Positions 6,956-14,526 of a stretch of 40,145 nucleotides of DNA are shown one piece after another; position 1 is the stretch's first letter, and every line of letters begins with the position of its first letter. Below the pieces are notes generated by a model, which saw only the letters and a list, made by a program, of their open reading frames with translations, had not been told where the DNA came from and made no database searches. The position numbers and the translations under genes were made by a program. The DNA comes from Candidatus Giovannonibacteria bacterium RIFCSPLOWO2_12_FULL_44_15. GTDB lineage: Bacteria; Patescibacteriota; Minisyncoccia; JACPKW01; UBA11713. Location: contig MFIQ01000012.1 of assembly GCA_001778905.1 (NCBI GenBank), positions 1 to 40,145 of the forward strand, read 5' to 3'.

Positions 6956-8485
6956 ATGAGCGCGGCTAAAACACATTCGGCCGAAATTTTAGGCCTTGGG
7001 GGAGAAATTATAGATGTCGAAGTGGATCTTGCCCCGGGGCTTTTTCATTTCTCCATCGTCGGCCTTCCCGATAAGGCGGTTGAGGAATCCAAAGAGAGGG
7101 TTTCCTCGGCGATAAAAAATACGGGCCTCCGCCATCCCCAGAAAAAAAACCAGAGAGTTGTTGTTTCGCTCGCCCCCGCGGATCTTAAAAAAGAAGGTCC
7201 GCTTTTTGATCTTGCGATAGCAATCGGATACCTTCTGGCTTCGAAACAAATCGAATTTGATTCGTCCAAAAAATTATTTTTAGGCGAGCTCGCACTCGAC
7301 GGATCTTTGCGAAAAATTAAAGGAGCGCTCTCTCTCGCGATGGCCGCAAAAGAAGCCGGGTTTGAAAATATAATTTTGCCTCATGAAAATGCTCCGGAAG
7401 CAAGTTTGGTTGAGGGAATTAATGTTTATGGAATGAAAAATCTCTCACAAATTTTAAAATTCTTGAGGGGCGAGGAAGTAATCGAACCTCACTCGAAGGT
7501 TGAAATCGAGCCGGAAAATTTATATTCACTAGACTTCGGAGAAATAAAAGGGCAGGAAACCGCGAAGCGCGGATTGGCTTTAGCTGCTGCCGCAGCACAC
7601 CATGTCTTAATGGTCGGCCCTCCGGGAACCGGAAAAACAATGCTCGCGCGCGCTCTTCCGTCTATACTTCCGCCGATGAGCTTCGAAGAAATCTTGGAAG
7701 TTACAAAAATTCACTCCGTTTCCGGAAATTTAAGGAAGCCTTATGTTTCAGAGCGACCTTTCAGAAATCCTCACCATACCGCATCTTACGTAGCTCTTGT
7801 CGGCGGTGGACAAATCCCGCGCCCTGGGGAAATTACGTTGGCGCACCGAGGCGTCTTATTTTTGGATGAATTTCCTGAATTTGAAAGGAGAGTTCTTGAA
7901 GCGTTGAGGCAGCCCTTGGAAGATGGGGAGATAACCGTGTCCAGGGCAAAGGGTACCTTAACTTTTCCGGCGAGATCCCTTGTGGTCTTCGCGATGAATC
8001 CATGCCCCTGCGGAAATTATGGATCGGACAAGAAACCTTGCCTATGCACCACGCAAACGCTCTACCGCTACCAAAGAAAAGTTTCGGGGCCGATAGCGGA
8101 CAGGATTGACATCTGGCTCGAGGTTCCTCATTTCGAGCATGAAAAAATGAGCCTTAAGTCCAAGCGGGAAAGCGACGCTATCCGTGAAAAAGTCACTCAA
8201 GCAAGAGAAATTCAGAAAGAAAGATTCAAAAAATGCGATATCTCGCTAAACGCCCACATGCGCCCGAAAGATCTCGAAGAATTTGCACCCTTGTCTTCCG
8301 AAACACAGGATATAATGCAAACGGCCGCCAAAAAATTGGATCTCTCTGCCCGCGCCTACCACCGAGTTATAAAACTCGCACGCACCATCGCGGACTTTGA
8401 GGGCGCACGCGATATTAAAAAAGAGCATATACTCGAGGCCGTCCAATACCGCCCCCGCAAAAACTTTTTTGTCTATGAAACATAA
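6956..8485 (+). CDS. comM: ComM/YifB family Mg-chelatase-like AAA+ ATPase
   Basis: About 509 residues. The N-terminal ChlI-like domain begins with the family pattern VEVDLAPGLFHFSIVGLPDKAVEES. The central AAA+ Mg-chelatase domain has Walker A GPPGTGKT near residue 225 and the Walker B region GVLFLDEFPEF, with the SLVVFAMNPCPCGNYG motif after it. The C-terminal Mg-chelatase-like domain ends near the stop. ComM is a hexameric helicase that promotes branch migration during natural transformation. The ATG at 6956 is chosen over an upstream GTG (6947) because GGAG (6944-6947) lies at the right distance. The gene ends in a strong terminator. Confidence 0.95.
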   Translation: MSAAKTHSAEILGLGGEIIDVEVDLAPGLFHFSIVGLPDKAVEESKERVSSAIKNTGLRHPQKKNQRVVVSLAPADLKKEGPLFDLAIAIGYLLASKQIEFDSSKKLFLGELALDGSLRKIKGALSLAMAAKEAGFENIILPHENAPEASLVEGINVYGMKNLSQILKFLRGEEVIEPHSKVEIEPENLYSLDFGEIKGQETAKRGLALAAAAAHHVLMVGPPGTGKTMLARALPSILPPMSFEEILEVTKIHSVSGNLRKPYVSERPFRNPHHTASYVALVGGGQIPRPGEITLAHRGVLFLDEFPEFERRVLEALRQPLEDGEITVSRAKGTLTFPARSLVVFAMNPCPCGNYGSDKKPCLCTTQTLYRYQRKVSGPIADRIDIWLEVPHFEHEKMSLKSKRESDAIREKVTQAREIQKERFKKCDISLNAHMRPKDLEEFAPLSSETQDIMQTAAKKLDLSARAYHRVIKLARTIADFEGARDIKKEHILEAVQYRPRKNFFVYET

Positions 8486-8489
8486 TGAG

Positions 8490-8523
8490 AAAACGCCGCG
8501 CTTAGTGAGTAAGCTGGCGTTTT
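8490..8523 (+). terminator. Rho-independent terminator after comM
   Basis: AAAACGCC (8490-8497) pairs with GGCGTTTT (8516-8523), and the inside carries a second perfect stem GCTTA/TAAGC around the loop GTGAG. The A-rich and T-rich flanks make it usable in both directions, so it may also end transcription of the minus-strand gene at 8580-8798. Confidence 0.85.
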
Positions 8524-8563
8524 AGCTTAGGCGGGGTTCGGAGGGGATAACGAGCGGAAGATT

Positions 8564-8578
8564 GTTGGATCACCTCCT
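8564..8578 (-). other. 15-nt extended Shine-Dalgarno / 16S 3'-end match after a stop codon
   Basis: On the minus strand AGGAGGTGATCCAAC begins one base after the TGA stop of the 72-residue gene. It is the complement of the conserved 16S rRNA 3' end (GTTGGATCACCTCCT, which is what the plus strand shows). No ATG follows at normal spacing. A GTG inside the element would open a 22-codon frame that ends in the comM terminator. The bases upstream on the plus strand do not resemble 16S rRNA, so it is not a larger rRNA remnant. Confidence 0.5.
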
Positions 8579-8579
8579 C

Positions 8580-8798
8580 TCAGTCGACAGCGTACTCCGG
8601 GAGATAGCGGACAAAAACAAATTCATCCGGATACTTAAGTCTCACGCTGGAGCCACGGAGAGATAGCATGTGGTCGCCGATCACCGGGTCATCGCTCTCA
8701 TAATACCCAAGGGTTGTTCGAGGGAATTTCCCTTGATAATCAGCCACTATTGCAACGGTCGTGACCACAATCGCACCCCTTTCTCCCAAGTGCGTCAT
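8580..8798 (-). CDS. Small protein of unknown function (72 aa)
   Basis: The ATG at 8798 is chosen over an in-frame TTG six bases upstream because AAAGGAGGG lies just ahead at proper spacing. A TATACT -10 element (8837-8842) lies about 40 bases upstream, without a clear -35. The protein starts MTHLGERGAIVVTTVAIVAD and continues with polar and aromatic residues (GYYESDD, LKYPDEFVFVRYLPEY), suggesting a small beta-rich fold; no signal peptide or membrane helix is convincing. I recognise no family. The strong translation signal and the 3' location of the long Shine-Dalgarno-like element argue that this is a real gene. Confidence 0.6.
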   Translation of the reverse strand: MTHLGERGAIVVTTVAIVADYQGKFPRTTLGYYESDDPVIGDHMLSLRGSSVRLKYPDEFVFVRYLPEYAVD

Positions 8799-8867
8799 AG
8801 ACAAGCCCTCCTTTCACCAAGAGTACTTTTACTTTCAGTATAGCAATATCTAAAAAGAAAGTTGTGA

Positions 8868-9887
8868 TTAAAACGGGTTTCTCGCTCCCCGGACTTCGAA
8901 GTGCACGTGGCATCCGGTAGAAAGGCCGGTTGAACCGACATATCCGATGACTTGCCCCTGAACAACGTGAAAACCGGAAGCAGTTATTATCAAACTCAAA
9001 TGGGCGTAGAGGGTTTGCGTTCCATTGGCGTGCGAAACCACAACATATTGCCCGTAACCGCTGTTCCATCCTTGCGATTTGGAAATAATTACATCTCCGC
9101 CCGCGGCGGCCATTACCGGAGTCCCGCAAGAATTGGCTAGGTCAACTCCGTTATAACCGTGTATTCCTTGCGTTTTGACTCCTCCTGATATCGGCCTGAT
9201 GTAGTAGCCCACATATGAAGGCCCCGAAGACCTGGCCGCCTTAGACAGGGAACTTTGTGAAAATGCGGGCTTGGCCAGTTCCGATGCTTCTCCATTAGGA
9301 ATTATTAGAGTCGAACCGATTTCCAAAGAAGTAGAGCGGCTTAATCCGTTGAAGCTTAAAATTTCATCCGAATCTCCTGCGTATTTTTTAGAAATGCTTT
9401 GGATGGTGTCTCCTTTTTTTACCGTGTACTGGACTCCGGTTATTGGAAGGATAACCAAAATCTGGCCGGGGCTTATAACGCTCCCGCTTTTCAATTCATT
9501 TGCCCAGCGAATGGTATTCGCGGATACGCCAAATACTTGGGCTATATCCGATAAAGTATCCCCCTCCCGGACGGAATAGAGGCTAATCTGGTCCGATTTA
9601 TACTCAACTACATCCGCGATTGACCCTAAGGGGCCCGTTACTGAAAGGAGAGCCGAATCTTGGACTATGTTAATGTCCCCGCCCCCCATCCCATTTAGAA
9701 GGTTGATATTAAAGGGGGCGGTAAGCAAGGGGATCGTCTGCGAAGTCCCCATGCTGGACGCGGATTCATTGGTCTTGCCCAGAATTTTTTCAAAAAAATC
9801 AAAAAACTTCGCGTCCACCTGGTTAAAGCTCGCCAAAAAAGAAATCAAAAAAGAAGCAAGGATTAACTTCTCCTTTTTTTCTGCCAA
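8868..9887 (-). CDS. Secreted LysM-M23 peptidoglycan hydrolase
   Basis: 339 residues from a TTG start; no ATG is available before an upstream in-frame stop. A signal peptide is visible (LILASFLISFLASF, likely cleavage after VDA, residue 26). Two LysM repeats follow (about 103-148, YSVREGDTLSDIAQVFG; about 153-197, YTVKKGDTIQSISKKYA), which bind glycan strands. A C-terminal M23 peptidase domain (about 225-339) has H243 and D249, AHL near 296 and H327/H329 (GCHVHFEV). The first His-Asp spacing (HGYNGVD) differs from the usual HxGxD of LytM. Cell-wall remodelling outside the membrane is the likely role. The upstream region (9947-9997) holds an inverted repeat AAGATAG/CTATCTT in the 5' leader. 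Confidence 0.9.
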   Translation of the reverse strand: MAEKKEKLILASFLISFLASFNQVDAKFFDFFEKILGKTNESASSMGTSQTIPLLTAPFNINLLNGMGGGDINIVQDSALLSVTGPLGSIADVVEYKSDQISLYSVREGDTLSDIAQVFGVSANTIRWANELKSGSVISPGQILVILPITGVQYTVKKGDTIQSISKKYAGDSDEILSFNGLSRSTSLEIGSTLIIPNGEASELAKPAFSQSSLSKAARSSGPSYVGYYIRPISGGVKTQGIHGYNGVDLANSCGTPVMAAAGGDVIISKSQGWNSGYGQYVVVSHANGTQTLYAHLSLIITASGFHVVQGQVIGYVGSTGLSTGCHVHFEVRGARNPF

Positions 9888-10151
9888 AGAGAAAAAGACG
9901 CGCTTAGCTTTGGTTAAAATATTGTTTTGGAGCGAGGTCTAATTAAAAGATAGCGCCGACTGGATCAAAATTAGAATAAAAATTCTGAAACTATCTTGTT
10001 AATATTTTACAATTTAAAGGGGCGGGGGTCAATGATTTTTTCCCCATTTTATCCCCAGGGAAAATGAAAACAATTTTGGGAAAAAATGTCAAAAATCCTT
10101 ATTCTATAGGCAGAAATTGGAGGCTTGTTCCTTGCGTGGTATTCTGAATTG

Positions 10152-12056
10152 ATGCCTAAAAAAAGTGACCCTTTTCTCTTAAATCGAGCTCAGGAAGAAG
10201 CAATATTGACACAAGTCGGGCCAGTATTGATAGTTGCCGGAGCCGGGTCCGGTAAAACGATGGTTTTAACGCATCGTATTTCACATTTAATTGCGGGTGG
10301 AGTCAAGCCTGATTCAATTTTGGCTATAACTTTCACGAATAAAGCCGCGGAGGAGATGAAAGAAAGAGTATTCCGCCTAACCGAAAGGCAGACTTTGAGG
10401 CCATGGGTTGGGACTTTTCATAGCTTCTGCGTTTATGTGTTGCGCCATTCCGGGCATGCGATTGGCATCGGTAAGAATTTTTCGATCCTAGACGAAGAAG
10501 ACAGCCTTTCTGTGATAAAAGAGATAATGAAGGGATTTTTGCTCGATCCCAAAAAATTTGAGCCAAAAAAAATCCGAAATATCATTTCCAAGAACAAAAA
10601 TGAAATGCGGGGCGCGGATAGCTGGGAAACAAGGGATAGTTATTTTGGAAAGATTTTTCCCGAAGTTTGGAGAAAGTACGAAGAACGCCTTCTTGAAATG
10701 AAGGCTCTGGATTTCGACGATCTTTTGTTAAAAACTGTCGTCCTCTTTACAAAACATCCGGATATCCTTCATGAGTGGCAGGAAAGATTTCTGTATATCC
10801 ACATTGACGAATATCAGGATACAAATTTAGTCCAGTACCACCTCGTTAAGCTACTCGCGGAAAAATACAGGAATATTTGCGTTGTGGGCGATATAGATCA
10901 AGCAATATACTCCTGGCGCGGAGCGGATTTTAGAAATATCTTGCATTTCGAGCGCGATTGGCCAGATGCGAAAATTATTACGCTCGAAGAAAATTACCGT
11001 TCGACAAAATTGATTCTGGACGCGGCAAACGCAGTAATCGTAAAAAACAAAGCACGCCTGCCGAAAAATTTGTACTCAAAAAAAATAGCCGGTCCTAAAA
11101 TAACTCTTTTTGAAGCCGCGAACGAGGAGGAGGAAGCGAGATTGATATCTGAAATGTCGCGAGAGATGATCCGCGGAGGGATAAATCCTCGGGACATCGC
11201 AGTCCTTTACCGAACGAATTTCCAATCGAGAATCATCGAAGAAAAAATGCTCGGGGAAAATATTTCATACCAGGTTATCGGAGTAAAATTCTACTTGCGC
11301 AAAGAAATAAAAGACGCCCTCGCGTATTTAAAAGCAGCATTGAATCGGGAAGACGTGTTGTCTCTTAAGAGAGTCGTCAATTTTCCGCCAAGAGGCATAG
11401 GGAAGGTGCTTTTGGCAAAAATTCTCGGGAGCGCGGAATTAAATTTAAAAGAAGGGGCAAAAAAAGAAGAGCTTTTTAAAATTTTAGACGAGATAAAAAA
11501 AGATTTGGAGGAGGAGAAGGCAAGCGAGGCAATTAAATTCGCGATAAAAAAATCGGGGCTTGAAGATTATTTCAATGACGGGACAGAAGAAGGGGAAATT
11601 CGTCTTTCAAACATCCGCGAACTCGTCACGCTTGCCCGAAGATACGATATCCAAAATCCGCCCGAGGGAATATTAAAACTCATGGAAGACGCCGCTTTAA
11701 TGTCGGACCAGGATACGATGAAAAAGGAGGAAAATTCCATTAAGCTTATGACGGTACATGCGGCAAAAGGGCTTGAATTTAAAGTGGTTTTTGTCGCTGG
11801 GCTTGAGGAAGGATTATTTCCCCATGCCGCCTCCTTCGGAGGCGAGCCTCGCCCCGACGACGAGTCGAGGCTGGAAGAAGAGAGAAGACTTTTTTATGTC
11901 GCACTCACGCGGGCGAAAGAAAAAATCTTCCTTTCTTACGCAATTTTCCGGACAATCTTCGGCGAGAGAAGAATAAATATGCCATCAAAATTTATTTCGG
12001 ACATCCCCGAGGACTTGCTTGAACGCGGGGACGAAGCCGTAATAGTGTTCGAATAG
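10152..12056 (+). CDS. pcrA: UvrD/PcrA/Rep-type superfamily 1 DNA helicase
   Basis: 634 residues from the ATG at 10152. A TTG at 10125 is possible but lies too close to the GGAGG at 10118. The protein translocates 3' to 5' on single-stranded DNA in repair and replication-fork rescue. Visible motifs are Q-motif LNRAQEEAI, motif I AGAGSGKT, motif Ia ITFTNKAAEEMKERV, motif II DEYQDTN, motif III VGDIDQAIYSWRGAD, motif IV LEENYRST, motif V TVHAAKGLEFKVVFVAGLEEG and motif VI YVALTRAKEK. It is shorter than PcrA (about 720 residues) at the C-terminus. A small palindromic insertion (11828-11844) adds about six residues (FGGEPRP) after FPH. ksgA follows after six bases. Confidence 0.94.
   Translation: MPKKSDPFLLNRAQEEAILTQVGPVLIVAGAGSGKTMVLTHRISHLIAGGVKPDSILAITFTNKAAEEMKERVFRLTERQTLRPWVGTFHSFCVYVLRHSGHAIGIGKNFSILDEEDSLSVIKEIMKGFLLDPKKFEPKKIRNIISKNKNEMRGADSWETRDSYFGKIFPEVWRKYEERLLEMKALDFDDLLLKTVVLFTKHPDILHEWQERFLYIHIDEYQDTNLVQYHLVKLLAEKYRNICVVGDIDQAIYSWRGADFRNILHFERDWPDAKIITLEENYRSTKLILDAANAVIVKNKARLPKNLYSKKIAGPKITLFEAANEEEEARLISEMSREMIRGGINPRDIAVLYRTNFQSRIIEEKMLGENISYQVIGVKFYLRKEIKDALAYLKAALNREDVLSLKRVVNFPPRGIGKVLLAKILGSAELNLKEGAKKEELFKILDEIKKDLEEEKASEAIKFAIKKSGLEDYFNDGTEEGEIRLSNIRELVTLARRYDIQNPPEGILKLMEDAALMSDQDTMKKEENSIKLMTVHAAKGLEFKVVFVAGLEEGLFPHAASFGGEPRPDDESRLEEERRLFYVALTRAKEKIFLSYAIFRTIFGERRINMPSKFISDIPEDLLERGDEAVIVFE
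11828..11844. repeat. Short perfect palindrome inside the helicase gene
   Basis: CGCCTCC (11828-11834) and GGAGGCG (11838-11844) surround the loop TTC, followed directly by a second dyad (GGCGAG/CTCGCC). It encodes the residues ASFGGEPRP between the FPH and LEEERR motifs, where related helicases are about six residues shorter. Confidence 0.5.
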
Positions 12057-12062
12057 AGATTT

Positions 12063-12815
12063 ATGATATACGATTTAAGAATAAAGAAGCACTTAGGGCA
12101 GAATTTTTTGAAGAATAAAAAAATTCTGGAGGAAATAGTGAAAATCGGCGGGGTTTCCAAAAAGGATATTGTTTTGGAAGTCGGCCCGGGGCACGGGGAA
12201 TTAACTGGCTTTTTGGCTCAAGGGGCGAAAACGGTTATCGCGATCGAAAAAGACAAAAACTTAGTTCCAATGCTTCGAGAAAAATTTAGAAATAATAAAA
12301 ATGTTGAAATTCGCGAAGGCGATATTCTTAAATCTAAAGTTTTAAACCTAAAATCCGAATATAAAATTATTGCAAATATCCCCTATTACATAACTTCGCA
12401 TTTTCTCCGAAATACGCTTGCTCAAAAAAATAAGCCCTCCCTCATCGTCCTCATGGTTCAACTTGAGGTCGCGAAAAGAATTTCCGCAAAAGTTCCAGAT
12501 ATGAACCTTCTTGCTTTATCCGTCCAAGCCTACGGAAAAGTTGAATTTATCCGAAAAGTTTCAGCCGGGAATTTTAGCCCAACCCCGAAAGTCGATTCCG
12601 CAATAATAAAAATCTCGGAGATATCAGATAAGTTTTTCAGAAAAAATAAAATTTCGGAGAAGAAATTTTTTAAAATCCTGCGAAAAGTCTTCCAGCAAAA
12701 AAGAAAAATGCTCCGAGGGACAATCGGAAATAAAATTCCGGAAGAATATCAAACAAACCGGCCGGAAGAACTTTCGCTCGAAGATTGGATAAAAATTTAT
12801 TCAGAAATTAATTAA
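12063..12815 (+). CDS. ksgA: 16S rRNA (adenine1518/1519-N6) dimethyltransferase
   Basis: 250 residues. The N-terminal KKHLGQNFLKN motif, the SAM-binding motif VLEVGPGHGELTGFLAQ and the catalytic NIPYYIT (NxPY) motif identify KsgA/RsmA, which dimethylates two adenines in helix 45 of 16S rRNA late in small-subunit assembly. The C-terminal helical domain carries PTPKVDSAI and the FQQKRKMLRG motif. It lies six bases after the helicase gene and converges with a minus-strand surface protein gene, overlapping its stop by four bases. Length is slightly below the usual 265-275 residues. Confidence 0.97.
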   Translation: MIYDLRIKKHLGQNFLKNKKILEEIVKIGGVSKKDIVLEVGPGHGELTGFLAQGAKTVIAIEKDKNLVPMLREKFRNNKNVEIREGDILKSKVLNLKSEYKIIANIPYYITSHFLRNTLAQKNKPSLIVLMVQLEVAKRISAKVPDMNLLALSVQAYGKVEFIRKVSAGNFSPTPKVDSAIIKISEISDKFFRKNKISEKKFFKILRKVFQQKRKMLRGTIGNKIPEEYQTNRPEELSLEDWIKIYSEIN

Positions 12816-14449
12816 TCGCAACCGCATTGATCCGCATCATTGGCGTGAATATGTGTTGGCGAGCCATCACATCCGACATTTTCACCGGCATTATTCTCAC
12901 AGCGCGCCCCTCTTACATATTTACCACAGCCGTTGTCCACTCCGGAAGTTGATGATAAATCCGTGACGATTTTCATAAGCTTATTCCAATTAGATGACGA
13001 GGCCGGACTTACTGTAAAATCAGCCGCATGGCCAGTCCCGTTGCACGAAGGCCCGCCATAATGGCAGGAAATTTTCGTGGGGGACCTATTTGAAAATGAT
13101 GAACATCTGATATCCGTATTGCCTGAAAATTGGCATCTATGGCAGCCTTGATTGAGCTGGTTTGATGCCGGCTGAGGAACTGATAGCCCGGCGGCGGCTG
13201 CTTTTGATATAACGCAGCTTACCATCGCGTTTGTGATAGCGGATACCTTGTCGGCAGAACATTTAAGTCCTGTGGGGCATTTATTATCACAATTTGAAGT
13301 TGAATATTGCCCGCTCGCATCTTCCACGCACTGATTATTAGAATTGCACGTATATTTTTTATTTGAAGGGGTCGGAGAAGGAGTTGGGGTTGTGGAAGGA
13401 GGGGGGGTCGTTCCGCCGCCTCCGATATGGCACCCGCAAATTCTGGTTTGCGGATCCCAAATCGCGGGCAGGTTAGCGCAAACTTTATTCAAACACCCGA
13501 GCTGGATATTACATGCCCCGCCTGACGGCCCGCAATTTTGCCGGAAAGTACATCCAGTGTTTGTGCAGAAAAATCCACAGTTGCAGCACGGCGCAGACCT
13601 TTGCGATCCTCTCTGGTTATTCGGCGTTCCTCCGCGATAGCATTCGGGCGAGACGGAAAACTGCGCATAGGCTTCGGGAATAATTCTAGAGATTATGCTT
13701 TTCCCTATCCAGGAAATTATGCCTTCTGATTTTTTTCTGGCCAGAGCGCCCTTAAACTTAGAAATAAAATTACGAGGATCTTCCCCGGCCACAGTCCTCT
13801 CTGCTTTTATTTCGTCTTCCCAAAGTTTTGGCAATATTTCCCGATATGATTTTCGATATTGAGCAATTTCGTCCGCGGAAAATCCTCCTCCGCTGGCAGA
13901 ATGCGCTGATAAATACTCAAGCCAATCTGCGAATCTGTCTTGAAGTGCTATTGCATCGGCCATTGTATCCAGTTTGTAAACTTCCCCGGATTTCAAATAT
14001 CCGATATCTATCATTCCTTGATTAATTTCCCTTAAAACGCTTTTATATTCTTCCGAGTAACCGAAGATAAAAATTTCTTTCTCTGTAACGGTTACGGCCG
14101 ACGTCGGTTGGCTGGAAAAAATTTGAAATGAAGAAGGCTCATTTTGCGCAAATTCAAATTTGCTGGAAAAATTCTGGGCGCCTTGATCAAAAGTTGAAGA
14201 AACTGCTTCTCCAAACGCTTCGATCGCAGGGGTTATAAGATCATCCCGCCCTAAATCATTTAGGCGAGATCCGTTTCCTCCAGGGGCGCCTTTCCTCTCC
14301 GCGAAAACTCCGGAAAACTTTTGGATAGGCTGATTCCCGCTCTGCTCAGCCGATTTTGACGAAGAAATCACTACATAGAAGATGAATAACAAGGCTCCCA
14401 GCACAGCCAAAATCGTCATCCAAACCACTTTCTTCCTCGAATCCGGCAT
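12812..14449 (-). CDS. Cysteine-rich anchored surface protein with possible M15-like C-terminal domain
   Basis: 545 residues. One N-terminal membrane segment (about 9-29) follows a short basic start. Residues 100-245 look helical. Residues about 265-330 are very Cys-rich (CCNCGFFCTNTGC and others). A Thr/Pro/Ser linker (about 347-365) leads to a second Cys-rich part and a C-terminal domain (about 395-545). That domain contains GHAADF (H474, D477) and HIHAND (H533, H535), an arrangement reminiscent of M15-type zinc carboxypeptidases, but the usual first His is Asn470 and the match is partial. The gene is divergent from the secretion-like cluster and shares a Thr/Pro linker style with its second gene. 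A role outside the cell is inferred; the enzyme activity is only a suggestion. Confidence 0.7.
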   Translation of the reverse strand: MPDSRKKVVWMTILAVLGALLFIFYVVISSSKSAEQSGNQPIQKFSGVFAERKGAPGGNGSRLNDLGRDDLITPAIEAFGEAVSSTFDQGAQNFSSKFEFAQNEPSSFQIFSSQPTSAVTVTEKEIFIFGYSEEYKSVLREINQGMIDIGYLKSGEVYKLDTMADAIALQDRFADWLEYLSAHSASGGGFSADEIAQYRKSYREILPKLWEDEIKAERTVAGEDPRNFISKFKGALARKKSEGIISWIGKSIISRIIPEAYAQFSVSPECYRGGTPNNQRGSQRSAPCCNCGFFCTNTGCTFRQNCGPSGGACNIQLGCLNKVCANLPAIWDPQTRICGCHIGGGGTTPPPSTTPTPSPTPSNKKYTCNSNNQCVEDASGQYSTSNCDNKCPTGLKCSADKVSAITNAMVSCVISKAAAAGLSVPQPASNQLNQGCHRCQFSGNTDIRCSSFSNRSPTKISCHYGGPSCNGTGHAADFTVSPASSSNWNKLMKIVTDLSSTSGVDNGCGKYVRGARCENNAGENVGCDGSPTHIHANDADQCGCD

Positions 14450-14459
14450 ATATCCCTAA

Positions 14460-14493
14460 TTATTGCACAATTTGCCTAGAGTTTATGCACAAA
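14460..14493. promoter_or_regulatory. Two direct copies of a TTAT(T)GCACAA motif in a divergent promoter region
   Basis: TTATTGCACAA (14460-14470) and TTATGCACAAA (14483-14493) are spaced by about two helical turns between the divergent start codons at 14449 and 14527. The second contains TTATGCACA, which also fits the DnaA-box consensus. They could be a regulator binding site for the secretion-like cluster. The function is inference. Confidence 0.35.
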
Positions 14494-14512
14494 TTCCTAA
14501 CAAATTACCCAC

Positions 14513-14518
14513 TATAAT
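14513..14518 (+). promoter_or_regulatory. TATAAT -10 element, nearly leaderless start of the secretion-like cluster
   Basis: A perfect TATAAT ends eight bases before the GTG start at 14527, so the transcript would begin at or beside the start codon. No good -35 hexamer is seen at 16-18 bases upstream, which may mean an activator is used. Confidence 0.45.
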
Positions 14519-14526
14519 AAAGTAGG

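Noticed and set aside
8740-9129. 129-codon minus-strand frame across the LysM-M23 3' end and the 72-aa gene
   Set aside because: It overlaps two better-supported genes in other frames and shows no motif.
10041-10070. DnaA box and hairpin upstream of the helicase gene
   Set aside because: TTATCCCCA misses the consensus at one key base and the TTTTCCC/GGGAAAA pairing is weak with a long loop.
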